10,501 nucleotides of DNA, from contig CALZZH010000074.1 in assembly GCA_945830595.1 (NCBI GenBank), forward strand, positions 1 to 10,501, written 5' to 3'. How positions within the stretch are numbered: position 1 is the first letter of the stretch; the number at the start of each line of letters is the position of its first letter. Below the pieces are notes generated by a model, which searched no databases, was not told the DNA's origin, and was given only the letters and a program-made list of their open reading frames with translations. This DNA is from Avoscillospira sp945864925 (GTDB lineage Bacteria; Bacillota; Clostridia; Oscillospirales; Oscillospiraceae). Of the stretch, positions 1-6,566 are shown one piece after another. The translations under genes were made by a program, and so were the position numbers.

Positions 1-46
1 TACACACTGCATATCGTCGGCAGCGTCAGATGTGTATAAGAGACAG
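1..46 (+). other. Illumina Nextera i5/Read 1 adapter (artefact)
   Basis: These bases are library adapter, not genome. Bases 1-5 (TACAC) match the end of the P5 arm. Bases 6-13 (ACTGCATA) sit exactly where the i5 index belongs and equal the Nextera index I know as S506. Bases 14-27 (TCGTCGGCAGCGTC) are the Read 1 arm, and bases 28-46 (AGATGTGTATAAGAGACAG) are the Tn5 mosaic end. Genomic sequence starts at base 47. Any protein starting at the GTG at 32 begins with the adapter-encoded residues MYKRQ and is wrong. Confidence 0.98.
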
Positions 47-850
47 ACCAAGATCGTCACGGAGACGCAACTGAGCCGTCTGCTGGGCAACACGCCGCTG
101 CAGGTGGAACTGGAACTGGTGCAGGTCAGCAGCCACAAAGCGAAAAACACCTCCCAGGAGCATATGCTGGCCTTTTACAAGACCTTTGACGACATCAAGG
201 ATCAATACTTCGATGGTATGATTATCACCGGTGCACCGGTGGAGCACCTGCCCTTTGAGGAAGTGGAGTACTGGCCGGAGCTGTGCTGCATCATGGAGTG
301 GACCAAAACCCACGTCCACAGCACCTTCCATATCTGCTGGGGTGCCCAGGCGGCCCTGTACTACCACTTTGGTGTGGAAAAAATCCCCCTGGAAAAGAAA
401 CTCTTCGGCGTGTTCTCCCACAAGGTGGTTTATAAGAATCCGATCTTGCTCCGGGGCTTTGACGACACCTTCTGGGTGCCCCATTCCCGCCACACCTCTG
501 TCCGGCGGGAGGATGTGGCCGCCATTCCCGGCATGAAAATTCTGGCGGAATCCGAGGAGGCGGGGCTCTACGCCATGTCCACCAAGGGCGGCCGTCAGGT
601 GTTTATCACCGGTCACTCGGAGTATGACTCCGAGACGCTGAAATTGGAATACCTGCGGGATAAGAATGCCGGCCTGCCCATTGAGATGCCGAAGAATTAT
701 TTCCCCCAGGATGACGACACCCAGGCGCCGGTGGTCCGGTGGCGGGGGCATGCCAATCTGCTCTATTCCAACTGGCTGAACTATTTCGTCTATCAGTCCA
801 CCCCCTACGATGTGATGGCCATTGGCCGGGGAGAGGTCTGTGAGTGCTGA
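47..850 (+). CDS. metA: Homoserine O-acetyltransferase MetA, 5'-truncated
   Basis: This enzyme acylates L-homoserine in the cytoplasm, the first committed step of methionine synthesis. The 267 residues align along E. coli MetA from about its residue 46 to the end (KIVTETQLSRLLGNTPLQV at the left, WLNYFVYQSTPYDV at the right), so about 45 N-terminal residues are lost at the contig edge. The catalytic cysteine is in HICWGAQAAL (codon 335-337, C142 in E. coli numbering). The His/Glu pair is in FITGHSEYD (H235/E237 equivalents). At the position of E. coli Gly111 there is Glu (TGAPVE, codon 242-244); in this family Glu here is reported to mark acetyl-CoA rather than succinyl-CoA use, so I call an acetyltransferase. 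The gene overlaps the next start by 11 bases. The family is certain; the acyl donor is inferred from one residue. Confidence 0.95.
   Translation, partial: TKIVTETQLSRLLGNTPLQVELELVQVSSHKAKNTSQEHMLAFYKTFDDIKDQYFDGMIITGAPVEHLPFEEVEYWPELCCIMEWTKTHVHSTFHICWGAQAALYYHFGVEKIPLEKKLFGVFSHKVVYKNPILLRGFDDTFWVPHSRHTSVRREDVAAIPGMKILAESEEAGLYAMSTKGGRQVFITGHSEYDSETLKLEYLRDKNAGLPIEMPKNYFPQDDDTQAPVVRWRGHANLLYSNWLNYFVYQSTPYDVMAIGRGEVCEC
828..836 (+). promoter_or_regulatory. Ribosome binding site setting the yqeC start
   Basis: GGGGAGAGG at 828-836, inside the 3' end of metA, lies directly upstream of the GTG at 840. The GGGGAG core (828-833) is six bases from it. It favours GTG 840 over the upstream in-frame TTG at 822, which has no such site. 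The placement suggests translation coupled to metA. Confidence 0.7.
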
Positions 851-1472
851 ACTTTCCACCCTTTTGGAGATCCGGCGGGGCGTCACGGCTCTCATCGGCT
901 CCGGCGGCAAGACCAGTCTGATGCTGCGGTTATGCCGGGAGCTGCCGGGGACGGTGATTGTCTGCACCTCCACCCATATCTTCCCGGCGGAGGATTTGCC
1001 GCTGGTTACGGAACCCATGACTATGCTGCCGGCCCGGAAAATCTGCGCAGGCACCTGGGCGGAGAACGGCAAGCTGACGGCACCGGTTCAGTCCTTTGAA
1101 GAACTGGCGCTCCTGGCGGACTATGTGCTGGTGGAAGCCGATGGCTCCAAGGGCCTGCCCCTCAAGGCCCACCTGGCCCACGAGCCGGTGATTCCCGCCT
1201 GCGCCAACCAGACCATCCAAGTGCTGGGTCTTACGGGTCTGGGGCGGAGAATCTGCGATGCGGCCCACCGGCCGGAGCGGTATGCGGAATTGTGCGATGC
1301 GGCGGTAAACGATCTTGCCACAGTGGAGCGGGCGGCCCGGGTGCTGAACACCGAGGCTCTGGCGGACCGGTATGTATTGAACCAGGCCGACGACCTGGAG
1401 GAGCAGAAATGGGGCAGAACTCTGGCGGCACTGCTGGAGCGGCCCGCCATTCTGACAAAATTGAAGGGGTAA
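840..1472 (+). CDS. yqeC: YqeC family selenium-dependent hydroxylase accessory protein
   Basis: This 210-residue protein fits the YqeC family, linked to selenium-dependent molybdenum hydroxylases such as xanthine dehydrogenase types; the biochemical role is unproven. The P-loop GSGGKTS is at residues 20-26, followed by the family-typical STHIF at 44-48. A Walker B-like VLVEADGSKGLPLKA segment is at 97-111. NQADD at 181-185 resembles the NKxD guanine-recognition motif of GTPases. The GTG start at 840 is chosen because of the ribosome binding site at 828-836. It overlaps metA by 11 bases and is followed 14 bases later by a strong terminator, so it is the last gene of its transcript. No other selenium or molybdenum hydroxylase gene is in the window, so the pairing with metA is unusual and may be only positional. 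Confidence 0.85.
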   Translation: MSAELSTLLEIRRGVTALIGSGGKTSLMLRLCRELPGTVIVCTSTHIFPAEDLPLVTEPMTMLPARKICAGTWAENGKLTAPVQSFEELALLADYVLVEADGSKGLPLKAHLAHEPVIPACANQTIQVLGLTGLGRRICDAAHRPERYAELCDAAVNDLATVERAARVLNTEALADRYVLNQADDLEEQKWGRTLAALLERPAILTKLKG

Positions 1473-1486
1473 CCCAAATGTTACAT

Positions 1487-1518
1487 GAAAGAAACGCCAA
1501 ATTTCTGGCGTTTCTTTT
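1487..1518 (+). terminator. Rho-independent terminator after yqeC
   Basis: AAAGAAACGCCA (1488-1499) and TGGCGTTTCTTT (1506-1517) form a perfect 12-bp stem with a six-base loop. An outer G-T pair adds one more step, and the U-rich 3' arm continues to base 1518. The A-rich 5' arm would also give a U-rich tail on the other strand, but no gene there needs it. It ends the metA-yqeC transcript 14 bases after the stop. Confidence 0.85.
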
Positions 1519-1563
1519 GTGAATCCTGTAGAATGGAGCCATCGAACGATTGGAGGGAACCGC

Positions 1564-2322
1564 ATGACAACAGGACAGAAAATTGCATGGGGCCGCAAGG
1601 CCAAGGGAATGACCCAGGAGCAGCTGGCGGAACTGCTGGGAGTGACCCGGCAGTCGGTGTCCCGGTGGGAATCCGACACAGTCTATCCGGAGACGGAAAA
1701 ACTCATCCGCCTGGCGGAGCTGCTGGGCCTCACCTGCGATCAGCTGCTGCGGGACACGGAGCCGGCGGAACCGGTGGAGGTTCCTGCGGCACCCCAGCCG
1801 GCCAAACCCTTTCGATGGGAATATGAATATAAGAGCCGCCGCACGTTCCGGGGCCTGCCCCTGGTCCACGTTCATGTGGGCGCCCGGCCCAGCTGTGCGG
1901 CCCGGGGAATCGTGGCCGTGGGCAACCTGGCCGCAGGCGTCGTCTCTGTGGGCATTTTATCCGCCGGGGTGGTTTCCCTGGGGGTGCTGAGTGCGGGCCT
2001 GCTGAGTCTGGCAGCCATGGCTGTGGGTCTCCTGGCCCTGGGCGGCATCGCAGTGGGCGGCTTGGCGGTGGGCGGCCTGGCTTTCGGCTGGTTTGCTGTG
2101 GGCGGTCTGGCCATGGGAACCTATGCCATCGGCGGCTGCGCCATAGCCCGGGATCTGGCTGTCGGCGGGTATGCCAAGGCCACGGTGGCGTTTGGGGACA
2201 CAGCCCACGGCGTTCATGCCCAGTCTCCGGCGGGGAGCTGGAGCCGGGAGGATGTGGCCCGCGCCATGGAGCGATATCTCCCCGACGCTCCAACCTGGCT
2301 GCGGTTCCTGATCGGAAGGTAG
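1564..2322 (+). CDS. XRE-type HTH regulator with glycine-rich pentapeptide-repeat domain
   Basis: This 252-residue protein has an N-terminal XRE/Cro-type helix-turn-helix at residues 6-62 (MTQEQLAELLGVTRQSVSRWE is the core). A Pro/Glu-rich linker follows at 65-82, then the motif YKSRRTFRGLPLVHVHVG at 89-106. About 20 pentads of the form G-x-[LVI]-[SA]-x occupy 115-220, and a short charged tail ends it. I recall Firmicutes proteins joining this HTH, a GLPLVH motif and such pentads, but know no function. Residues 115-195 carry no charged side chain, so the region is either a hydrophobic beta-solenoid or membrane-embedded. The start at 1564 is set by GGAGGG at 1552-1557. The GNAT gene begins two bases after its stop, so they are co-transcribed. 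DNA binding is predicted; target and signal are unknown. Confidence 0.85.
   Translation: MTTGQKIAWGRKAKGMTQEQLAELLGVTRQSVSRWESDTVYPETEKLIRLAELLGLTCDQLLRDTEPAEPVEVPAAPQPAKPFRWEYEYKSRRTFRGLPLVHVHVGARPSCAARGIVAVGNLAAGVVSVGILSAGVVSLGVLSAGLLSLAAMAVGLLALGGIAVGGLAVGGLAFGWFAVGGLAMGTYAIGGCAIARDLAVGGYAKATVAFGDTAHGVHAQSPAGSWSREDVARAMERYLPDAPTWLRFLIGR
1906..2223 (+). repeat. In-frame 15-bp (pentapeptide) repeat tract
   Basis: The tract encodes residues 115-220 of the XRE-type protein as consecutive pentads: GIVAV, GNLAA, GVVSV, GILSA, GVVSL, GVLSA and so on. There is one single-residue insertion (ARDLAV, residues 195-200). At the DNA level the 15-bp units are clearest at 2053-2112, where GTGGGCGGC-type units recur at 2053, 2068 and 2098. 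That points to growth by unit duplication followed by drift. Confidence 0.85.
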
Positions 2323-2324
2323 CG

Positions 2325-2768
2325 ATGGAATTCCGGCAGATTTTTGAGAACAAGAAACAGTATTTGGACCTGCTGCTCCTGGCGGATGAACAGGAGAGCA
2401 TGATCGACCGCTATCTGGATCAGGGCGAGATGTTTGTGCTGCTGGATCCGGAGGTCGTGGGGGAGTGCGTGATCTGCGGCCTGGGCGGCGGCACAGTTGA
2501 AATCAAAAACCTGGCTGTGGCGCCCTGGGCCCAGGGCAGAGGCTATGGCAGGGCCCTGGTGGAATTTGCGGCGACGCATTCCGGCAGCCGGTGCCGGGAA
2601 CTGCTGGTGGGCACCGGGGACAGCCCGCTGACGGTGCCGTTCTATCAAAAGTGCGGCTTCCGGGAGCACCACCGGGTGAAGAACTTCTTCCCGGAGCACT
2701 ACGACCACCCCATTGTGGAGGCCGGCGTCCGGCTGGTGGACATGGTCTACCTGAGCCGGACGCTCTGA
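2325..2768 (+). CDS. GNAT family N-acetyltransferase
   Basis: This 147-residue protein is predicted to move an acetyl group from acetyl-CoA to an unknown amine. The acetyl-CoA-binding motif A is clear: NLAVAPWAQGRGYGRALVEF at residues 62-81, with Q-x-x-G-x-G/A as Q70-G73-G75-A77. The C-terminal FYQKCGF at 106-112 is the usual GNAT alpha4/beta6 region, and IGTG-like LLVGTGDS precedes it at 94-100. The overall plan (LLLLADEQ near the N-terminus, FFPEHYDHPI near the C-terminus) reminds me of the YvbK-like branch, which I cannot verify here. ATG 2325 is preceded by GGAAGG at 2314-2319, inside the end of the regulator gene. The two-base gap implies translational coupling. Substrate is unknown. Confidence 0.88.
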   Translation: MEFRQIFENKKQYLDLLLLADEQESMIDRYLDQGEMFVLLDPEVVGECVICGLGGGTVEIKNLAVAPWAQGRGYGRALVEFAATHSGSRCRELLVGTGDSPLTVPFYQKCGFREHHRVKNFFPEHYDHPIVEAGVRLVDMVYLSRTL

Positions 2769-2777
2769 TGGGCCGCG

Positions 2778-2829
2778 AAAAAATACGCTGTCATTGCCAG
2801 TCCCTTGGGGAGACGGGCAATGACAGCGT
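2778..2829 (-). terminator. Rho-independent terminator of the J-grpE-dnaK operon
   Basis: A perfect 14-bp stem pairs ACGCTGTCATTGCC (2785-2798) with GGCAATGACAGCGT (2816-2829) around a 17-base loop. On the minus strand it is followed by A then six T (A6 at 2778-2783 on +), placing it 15 bases after the dnaK stop. On the plus strand the tail is only TGTTGTATG, so it ends the + strand GNAT transcript less well, though it may act both ways. Confidence 0.88.
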
Positions 2830-2844
2830 TGTTGTATGTGTGGG

Positions 2845-4638
<1,794 letters not shown>

Positions 4639-4682
4639 AGTGCAATTACTCCTTTGCTGCAGCAGGCAATGTGATGGTTGCG

Positions 4683-4701
4683 GCGGGGACAAGCCCCCCG
4701 C
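4683..4701 (-). other. Intercistronic hairpin between grpE and dnaK
   Basis: GCGGGG (4683-4688) pairs with CCCCGC (4696-4701) around a seven-base loop, inside the 73-bp gap between the grpE stop and the dnaK start. There is no U-tract on the minus strand, so it is not a standard terminator. It could protect or process the mRNA so that dnaK is made at a different level from grpE. The role is inference; the pairing is directly visible. Confidence 0.5.
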
Positions 4702-4711
4702 TCTACAGGTT

Positions 4712-5155
4712 TTATTCGCAGTTTGCCACGATGACTTTGGCGTGGCGGATGACTTCGTCATCCATGGTGAAGCCCACCCGGAGGACCTCCACGATTTCCT
4801 CCTGGCGATAGCGGGGGTCCGTGATGTGTTCCACGGCTTCGTGGTAGGTGGGATTGAAAATTTTACCTTTGGAATCCATGGGCCGGATTCCCAGAGAGGC
4901 CAACGTATCCATCAGGCTCTTGTAAATCAGTTCCACGCCCTTGTAGAAGGCGGGGTCGCCGCAGGCACAGGCCAGAGCCCGCTGCAGGTCGTCGTAAAGG
5001 GGCAAAAACGCCGCGGCGGTCTGCCGGGCAGAACGGGCTTCCGCAGTTTCCAGCTCCTGGGCCGTGCGGCGGCGATAGTTCTGATACTCCGCATTGAGCG
5101 CCTCCCAACGCAGGTCCTCCTGGGGTTCCGGCGGCTTCTTAAAGAATAGTCCCAT
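4712..5155 (-). CDS. grpE: GrpE, DnaK nucleotide exchange factor (short form)
   Basis: GrpE dimers release ADP from DnaK. This 147-residue protein begins MGLFFKKPPEPQEDL and has a shortened N-terminal helix region (EALNAEYQNYRRRTAQELE at about 19-37). The diagnostic C-terminal domain follows: YDDLQRAL, GVELIYKSLMDTLASLGI, FNPTYHEAV and a final beta-rich segment. E. coli GrpE is about 197 residues, so the N-terminal acidic and helical arm is trimmed, while the DnaK-binding half looks complete. ATG 5155 is chosen because GGAGGTG (5167-5161) lies five bases upstream; residues from earlier in-frame starts do not resemble GrpE. The gene begins four bases after the J-protein stop, and its ribosome binding site lies within that gene's end, so the two are probably translationally coupled. 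Confidence 0.93.
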   Translation of the reverse strand: MGLFFKKPPEPQEDLRWEALNAEYQNYRRRTAQELETAEARSARQTAAAFLPLYDDLQRALACACGDPAFYKGVELIYKSLMDTLASLGIRPMDSKGKIFNPTYHEAVEHITDPRYRQEEIVEVLRVGFTMDDEVIRHAKVIVANCE

Positions 5156-5159
5156 GCTG

Positions 5160-5741
5160 TCACCTCCATCCGCCCGGGACGGGCTGGTTGCTGTCGGATT
5201 GCGCCCAGGGATCCTGCACCTGTTCGCCATAGGCGTCCTGCCGGTATGCGTCATAGTAGGCGTCAAAATTCTGGTGGTAGGACAGACTCTGGGCCATGCA
5301 GCTGATCAGATTGATCAGCAGATAGACAATCAAAATGGTTCGCAGCAGGCTGAAAGGGCGGACCCGGTGATAGGTGAAATGGGTCTGGCTCTGATTCTGA
5401 AATTCCCGGAAAAACGCCTCAAAGGGATCACCGGACCCGTCGTCGTAGTCCTCCTGCGAACTGTTTGGACTGTAAGAACCGCCGTAAGGACCACCGTAGG
5501 AGTTCCCATAGGAACTTCCGTAGGGAGAGTAGCTTTGCTGCCCGGTGGGCTGCTGATAGGCCTGGGGGTTCTTGATCTGGTCATAGGCCTGGTTGACCTC
5601 GTTCATCTTCTGAGCGGCAGTGGGGTCGCCGGGATTGAGGTCCGGGTGATATTTTTTGGCCAGCTTGCGGTATGCGGCTTTGATTTCATCTTCTGTGGCG
5701 TTTCGGGAAACGTCCAGAACTTCATAGGGGTCTCGTGCCAT
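5160..5741 (-). CDS. Short J-domain co-chaperone with one membrane segment
   Basis: This 193-residue protein starts with a canonical J domain at residues 3-57 (DPYEVLDVSRNATEDEIKAAYR), with the DnaK-stimulating HPD at 32-34. A low-complexity Gln/Ser/Tyr/Gly segment follows at 61-95 (repeats such as YGSSYGNSYGG). An acidic/aromatic stretch, DPFEAFFREF, is at 105-114. One hydrophobic segment at about 130-150 (FSLLRTILIVYLLINLISCM) looks membrane-spanning, and a Tyr/Gln/Asp-rich tail ends it. It lacks the CxxCxGxG zinc-finger repeats and C-terminal domains of true DnaJ, so it should not be named dnaJ. It is first in the operon with grpE and dnaK, so it probably recruits that DnaK to the membrane. 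The orientation of the ends is not determinable here. Confidence 0.92.
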   Translation of the reverse strand: MARDPYEVLDVSRNATEDEIKAAYRKLAKKYHPDLNPGDPTAAQKMNEVNQAYDQIKNPQAYQQPTGQQSYSPYGSSYGNSYGGPYGGSYSPNSSQEDYDDGSGDPFEAFFREFQNQSQTHFTYHRVRPFSLLRTILIVYLLINLISCMAQSLSYHQNFDAYYDAYRQDAYGEQVQDPWAQSDSNQPVPGGWR

Positions 5742-5746
5742 CCTAA

Positions 5747-5766
5747 TCCCTCGCTTCTGCGAGATT
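5747..5766 (-). promoter_or_regulatory. Hairpin covering the J-protein Shine-Dalgarno
   Basis: In the minus-strand mRNA, AATCTCGC-AGAA-GCGAGGGATT can fold as two four-bp helices (TCGC/GCGA and AATC/GATT) separated by a two-base GG bulge. It sits just before the ATG at 5741. The pairing uses GAGGGA, the only good ribosome binding site of the J gene. The distal arm uses bases down to 5745 on the + strand. Such a structure could lower translation until melted, but its stability was not calculated. Confidence 0.4.
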
Positions 5767-5780
5767 CTGTGATGTGATTT

Positions 5781-5811
5781 ATTTTACATGAGTTTTGACG
5801 AAATGTGTGAA
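5781..5811 (-). promoter_or_regulatory. Tentative promoter for the J-grpE-dnaK operon
   Basis: On the minus strand TAAAAT (5786-5781), directly preceded by TG, is a plausible -10. TTCACA (5811-5806) lies 19 bases upstream as a possible -35. The spacing is too long for a good sigma-A promoter, so this is weak. No CIRCE-type repeat (TTAGCACTC-N9-GAGTGCTAA) is present anywhere from 5742 to 5919, so control by HrcA is not supported. Confidence 0.3.
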
Positions 5812-5857
5812 GCAATTGCGAACAATTCAAAAAAATTATGAGAAAAGCGGAAGCGGA

Positions 5858-5886
5858 TTGCCGGAAACGCAAATTTATATTACAAT
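5858..5886 (+). promoter_or_regulatory. Sigma-A type promoter for the MmcQ/GH2/SDR unit
   Basis: TTGCCG at 5858-5863 and TACAAT at 5881-5886 are separated by exactly 17 bases, with an A/T-rich spacer end. Transcription would begin near 5893, about 27 bases before the start codon at 5920. The G-run ribosome binding site is at 5908-5914. It sits in a 178-bp A/T-rich gap divergent from the chaperone operon. Confidence 0.65.
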
Positions 5887-5919
5887 AGAGGCAAGACAAA
5901 AAAGCATGGGGGGATTTGG

Positions 5920-6546
5920 ATGCGGTATGCCTGGATGGATACATATTTATTGCGCAAACGGGGCGTGACCAAGGATCTGCAGCCCGACTGGAACTGGGTT
6001 CGCTATCATGTGGGCGGGAAAATGTTCGCGGCGATCTGCCTGGACGACGGCAATCAACCCTATTACATCAACCTGAAGTTGGAGCCCCTGGAGGGCGAGC
6101 TGCTGCGGTCCCAGTATGCGGATGTCATTCCGGGCTATTATTCCAATAAGGTCCATTGGAACTCCGTCCTGCCCGACGGCCAGGTACCGGACGAGCTGCT
6201 GCGGGAGCTGCTGGACAAGTCCTACCGGCTGGTCCTGGGGGGCTTCAGCAAAAAGCGGCAGCGGGAGATTTTGGGTCTGAGCTGCTGCGGGACCGATTGT
6301 ACCGCCTGCGGCTGCTATGGAACCATGTGCCAGGGCTGCAACGAGCTCTGCGGCAGGGTGTTCCACGCGCCGGAAGGAAAGGCCTGTCCCATTTACGCCT
6401 GCGCGGTGCAGAAAAATCGTTTCGCGACCTGCGCCGCCTGTGAGCAGGCGCCCTGCGGCGTCTGGAGCGCCACCCGGGATCCGTCCATGTCAGACGAGGC
6501 CTTTGAGGCCTCTATCCAGGAGCGGATCCGGAACCTGAAGGGATAA
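5920..6546 (+). CDS. MmcQ/YjbR domain fused to cysteine-rich DUF3795-like domain
   Basis: This 208-residue protein joins two modules. Residues 1-117 match the MmcQ/YjbR (CyaY-like fold) family: KMFAAICLDD at 34-43, then the typical PGYYSNKVHWNSV at 71-83 and VPDELLRELLDKSYRLVLGG at 89-108. Residues 121-182 hold 13 cysteines in CCGTDCTACGC, CQGC, CPIYACA and CAACEQAPCGVW, the layout I associate with DUF3795, likely metal-binding. Many MmcQ/YjbR proteins stop near residue 115, so the second module is an addition. The start at 5920 follows GGGGGGA (5908-5914); an ATG at 5906 is in another frame. It is first in a unit with a glycoside hydrolase (20 bases downstream) and a dehydrogenase. The function of both modules is unknown; DNA binding is a family label, not shown. 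Confidence 0.82.
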   Translation: MRYAWMDTYLLRKRGVTKDLQPDWNWVRYHVGGKMFAAICLDDGNQPYYINLKLEPLEGELLRSQYADVIPGYYSNKVHWNSVLPDGQVPDELLRELLDKSYRLVLGGFSKKRQREILGLSCCGTDCTACGCYGTMCQGCNELCGRVFHAPEGKACPIYACAVQKNRFATCAACEQAPCGVWSATRDPSMSDEAFEASIQERIRNLKG

Positions 6547-6566
6547 CCGGTAAAAGGAGGGGGCCC

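Noticed and set aside
32..46. GTG start at 32 for metA
   Set aside because: It lies in the adapter; residues MYKRQ are encoded by the mosaic end, not the genome.
26..1072. 348-codon open frame on the minus strand opposite metA and yqeC
   Set aside because: It ends in adapter-encoded LSLIHI, has no recognisable domain and lies opposite two well-supported genes.
1519..1563. Upstream GTG start for the XRE regulator
   Set aside because: It begins right at the end of the preceding terminator and would encode its own ribosome binding site (1552-1557).
4639..4761. Upstream in-frame extension of dnaK
   Set aside because: The 41 extra residues overlap grpE and are not Hsp70-like; ATG 4638 has a good ribosome binding site.
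5156..5266. Upstream in-frame extension of grpE
   Set aside because: It overlaps the J-protein gene and is not GrpE-like; GGAGGTG sits right before ATG 5155.
5812..5819. GCAATTGC palindrome as an operator
   Set aside because: Eight bases only, with imperfect surroundings; too short to support a call.
5742..5919. CIRCE operator before the chaperone operon
   Set aside because: I searched for TTAGCACTC-N9-GAGTGCTAA and found no match, even a loose one.
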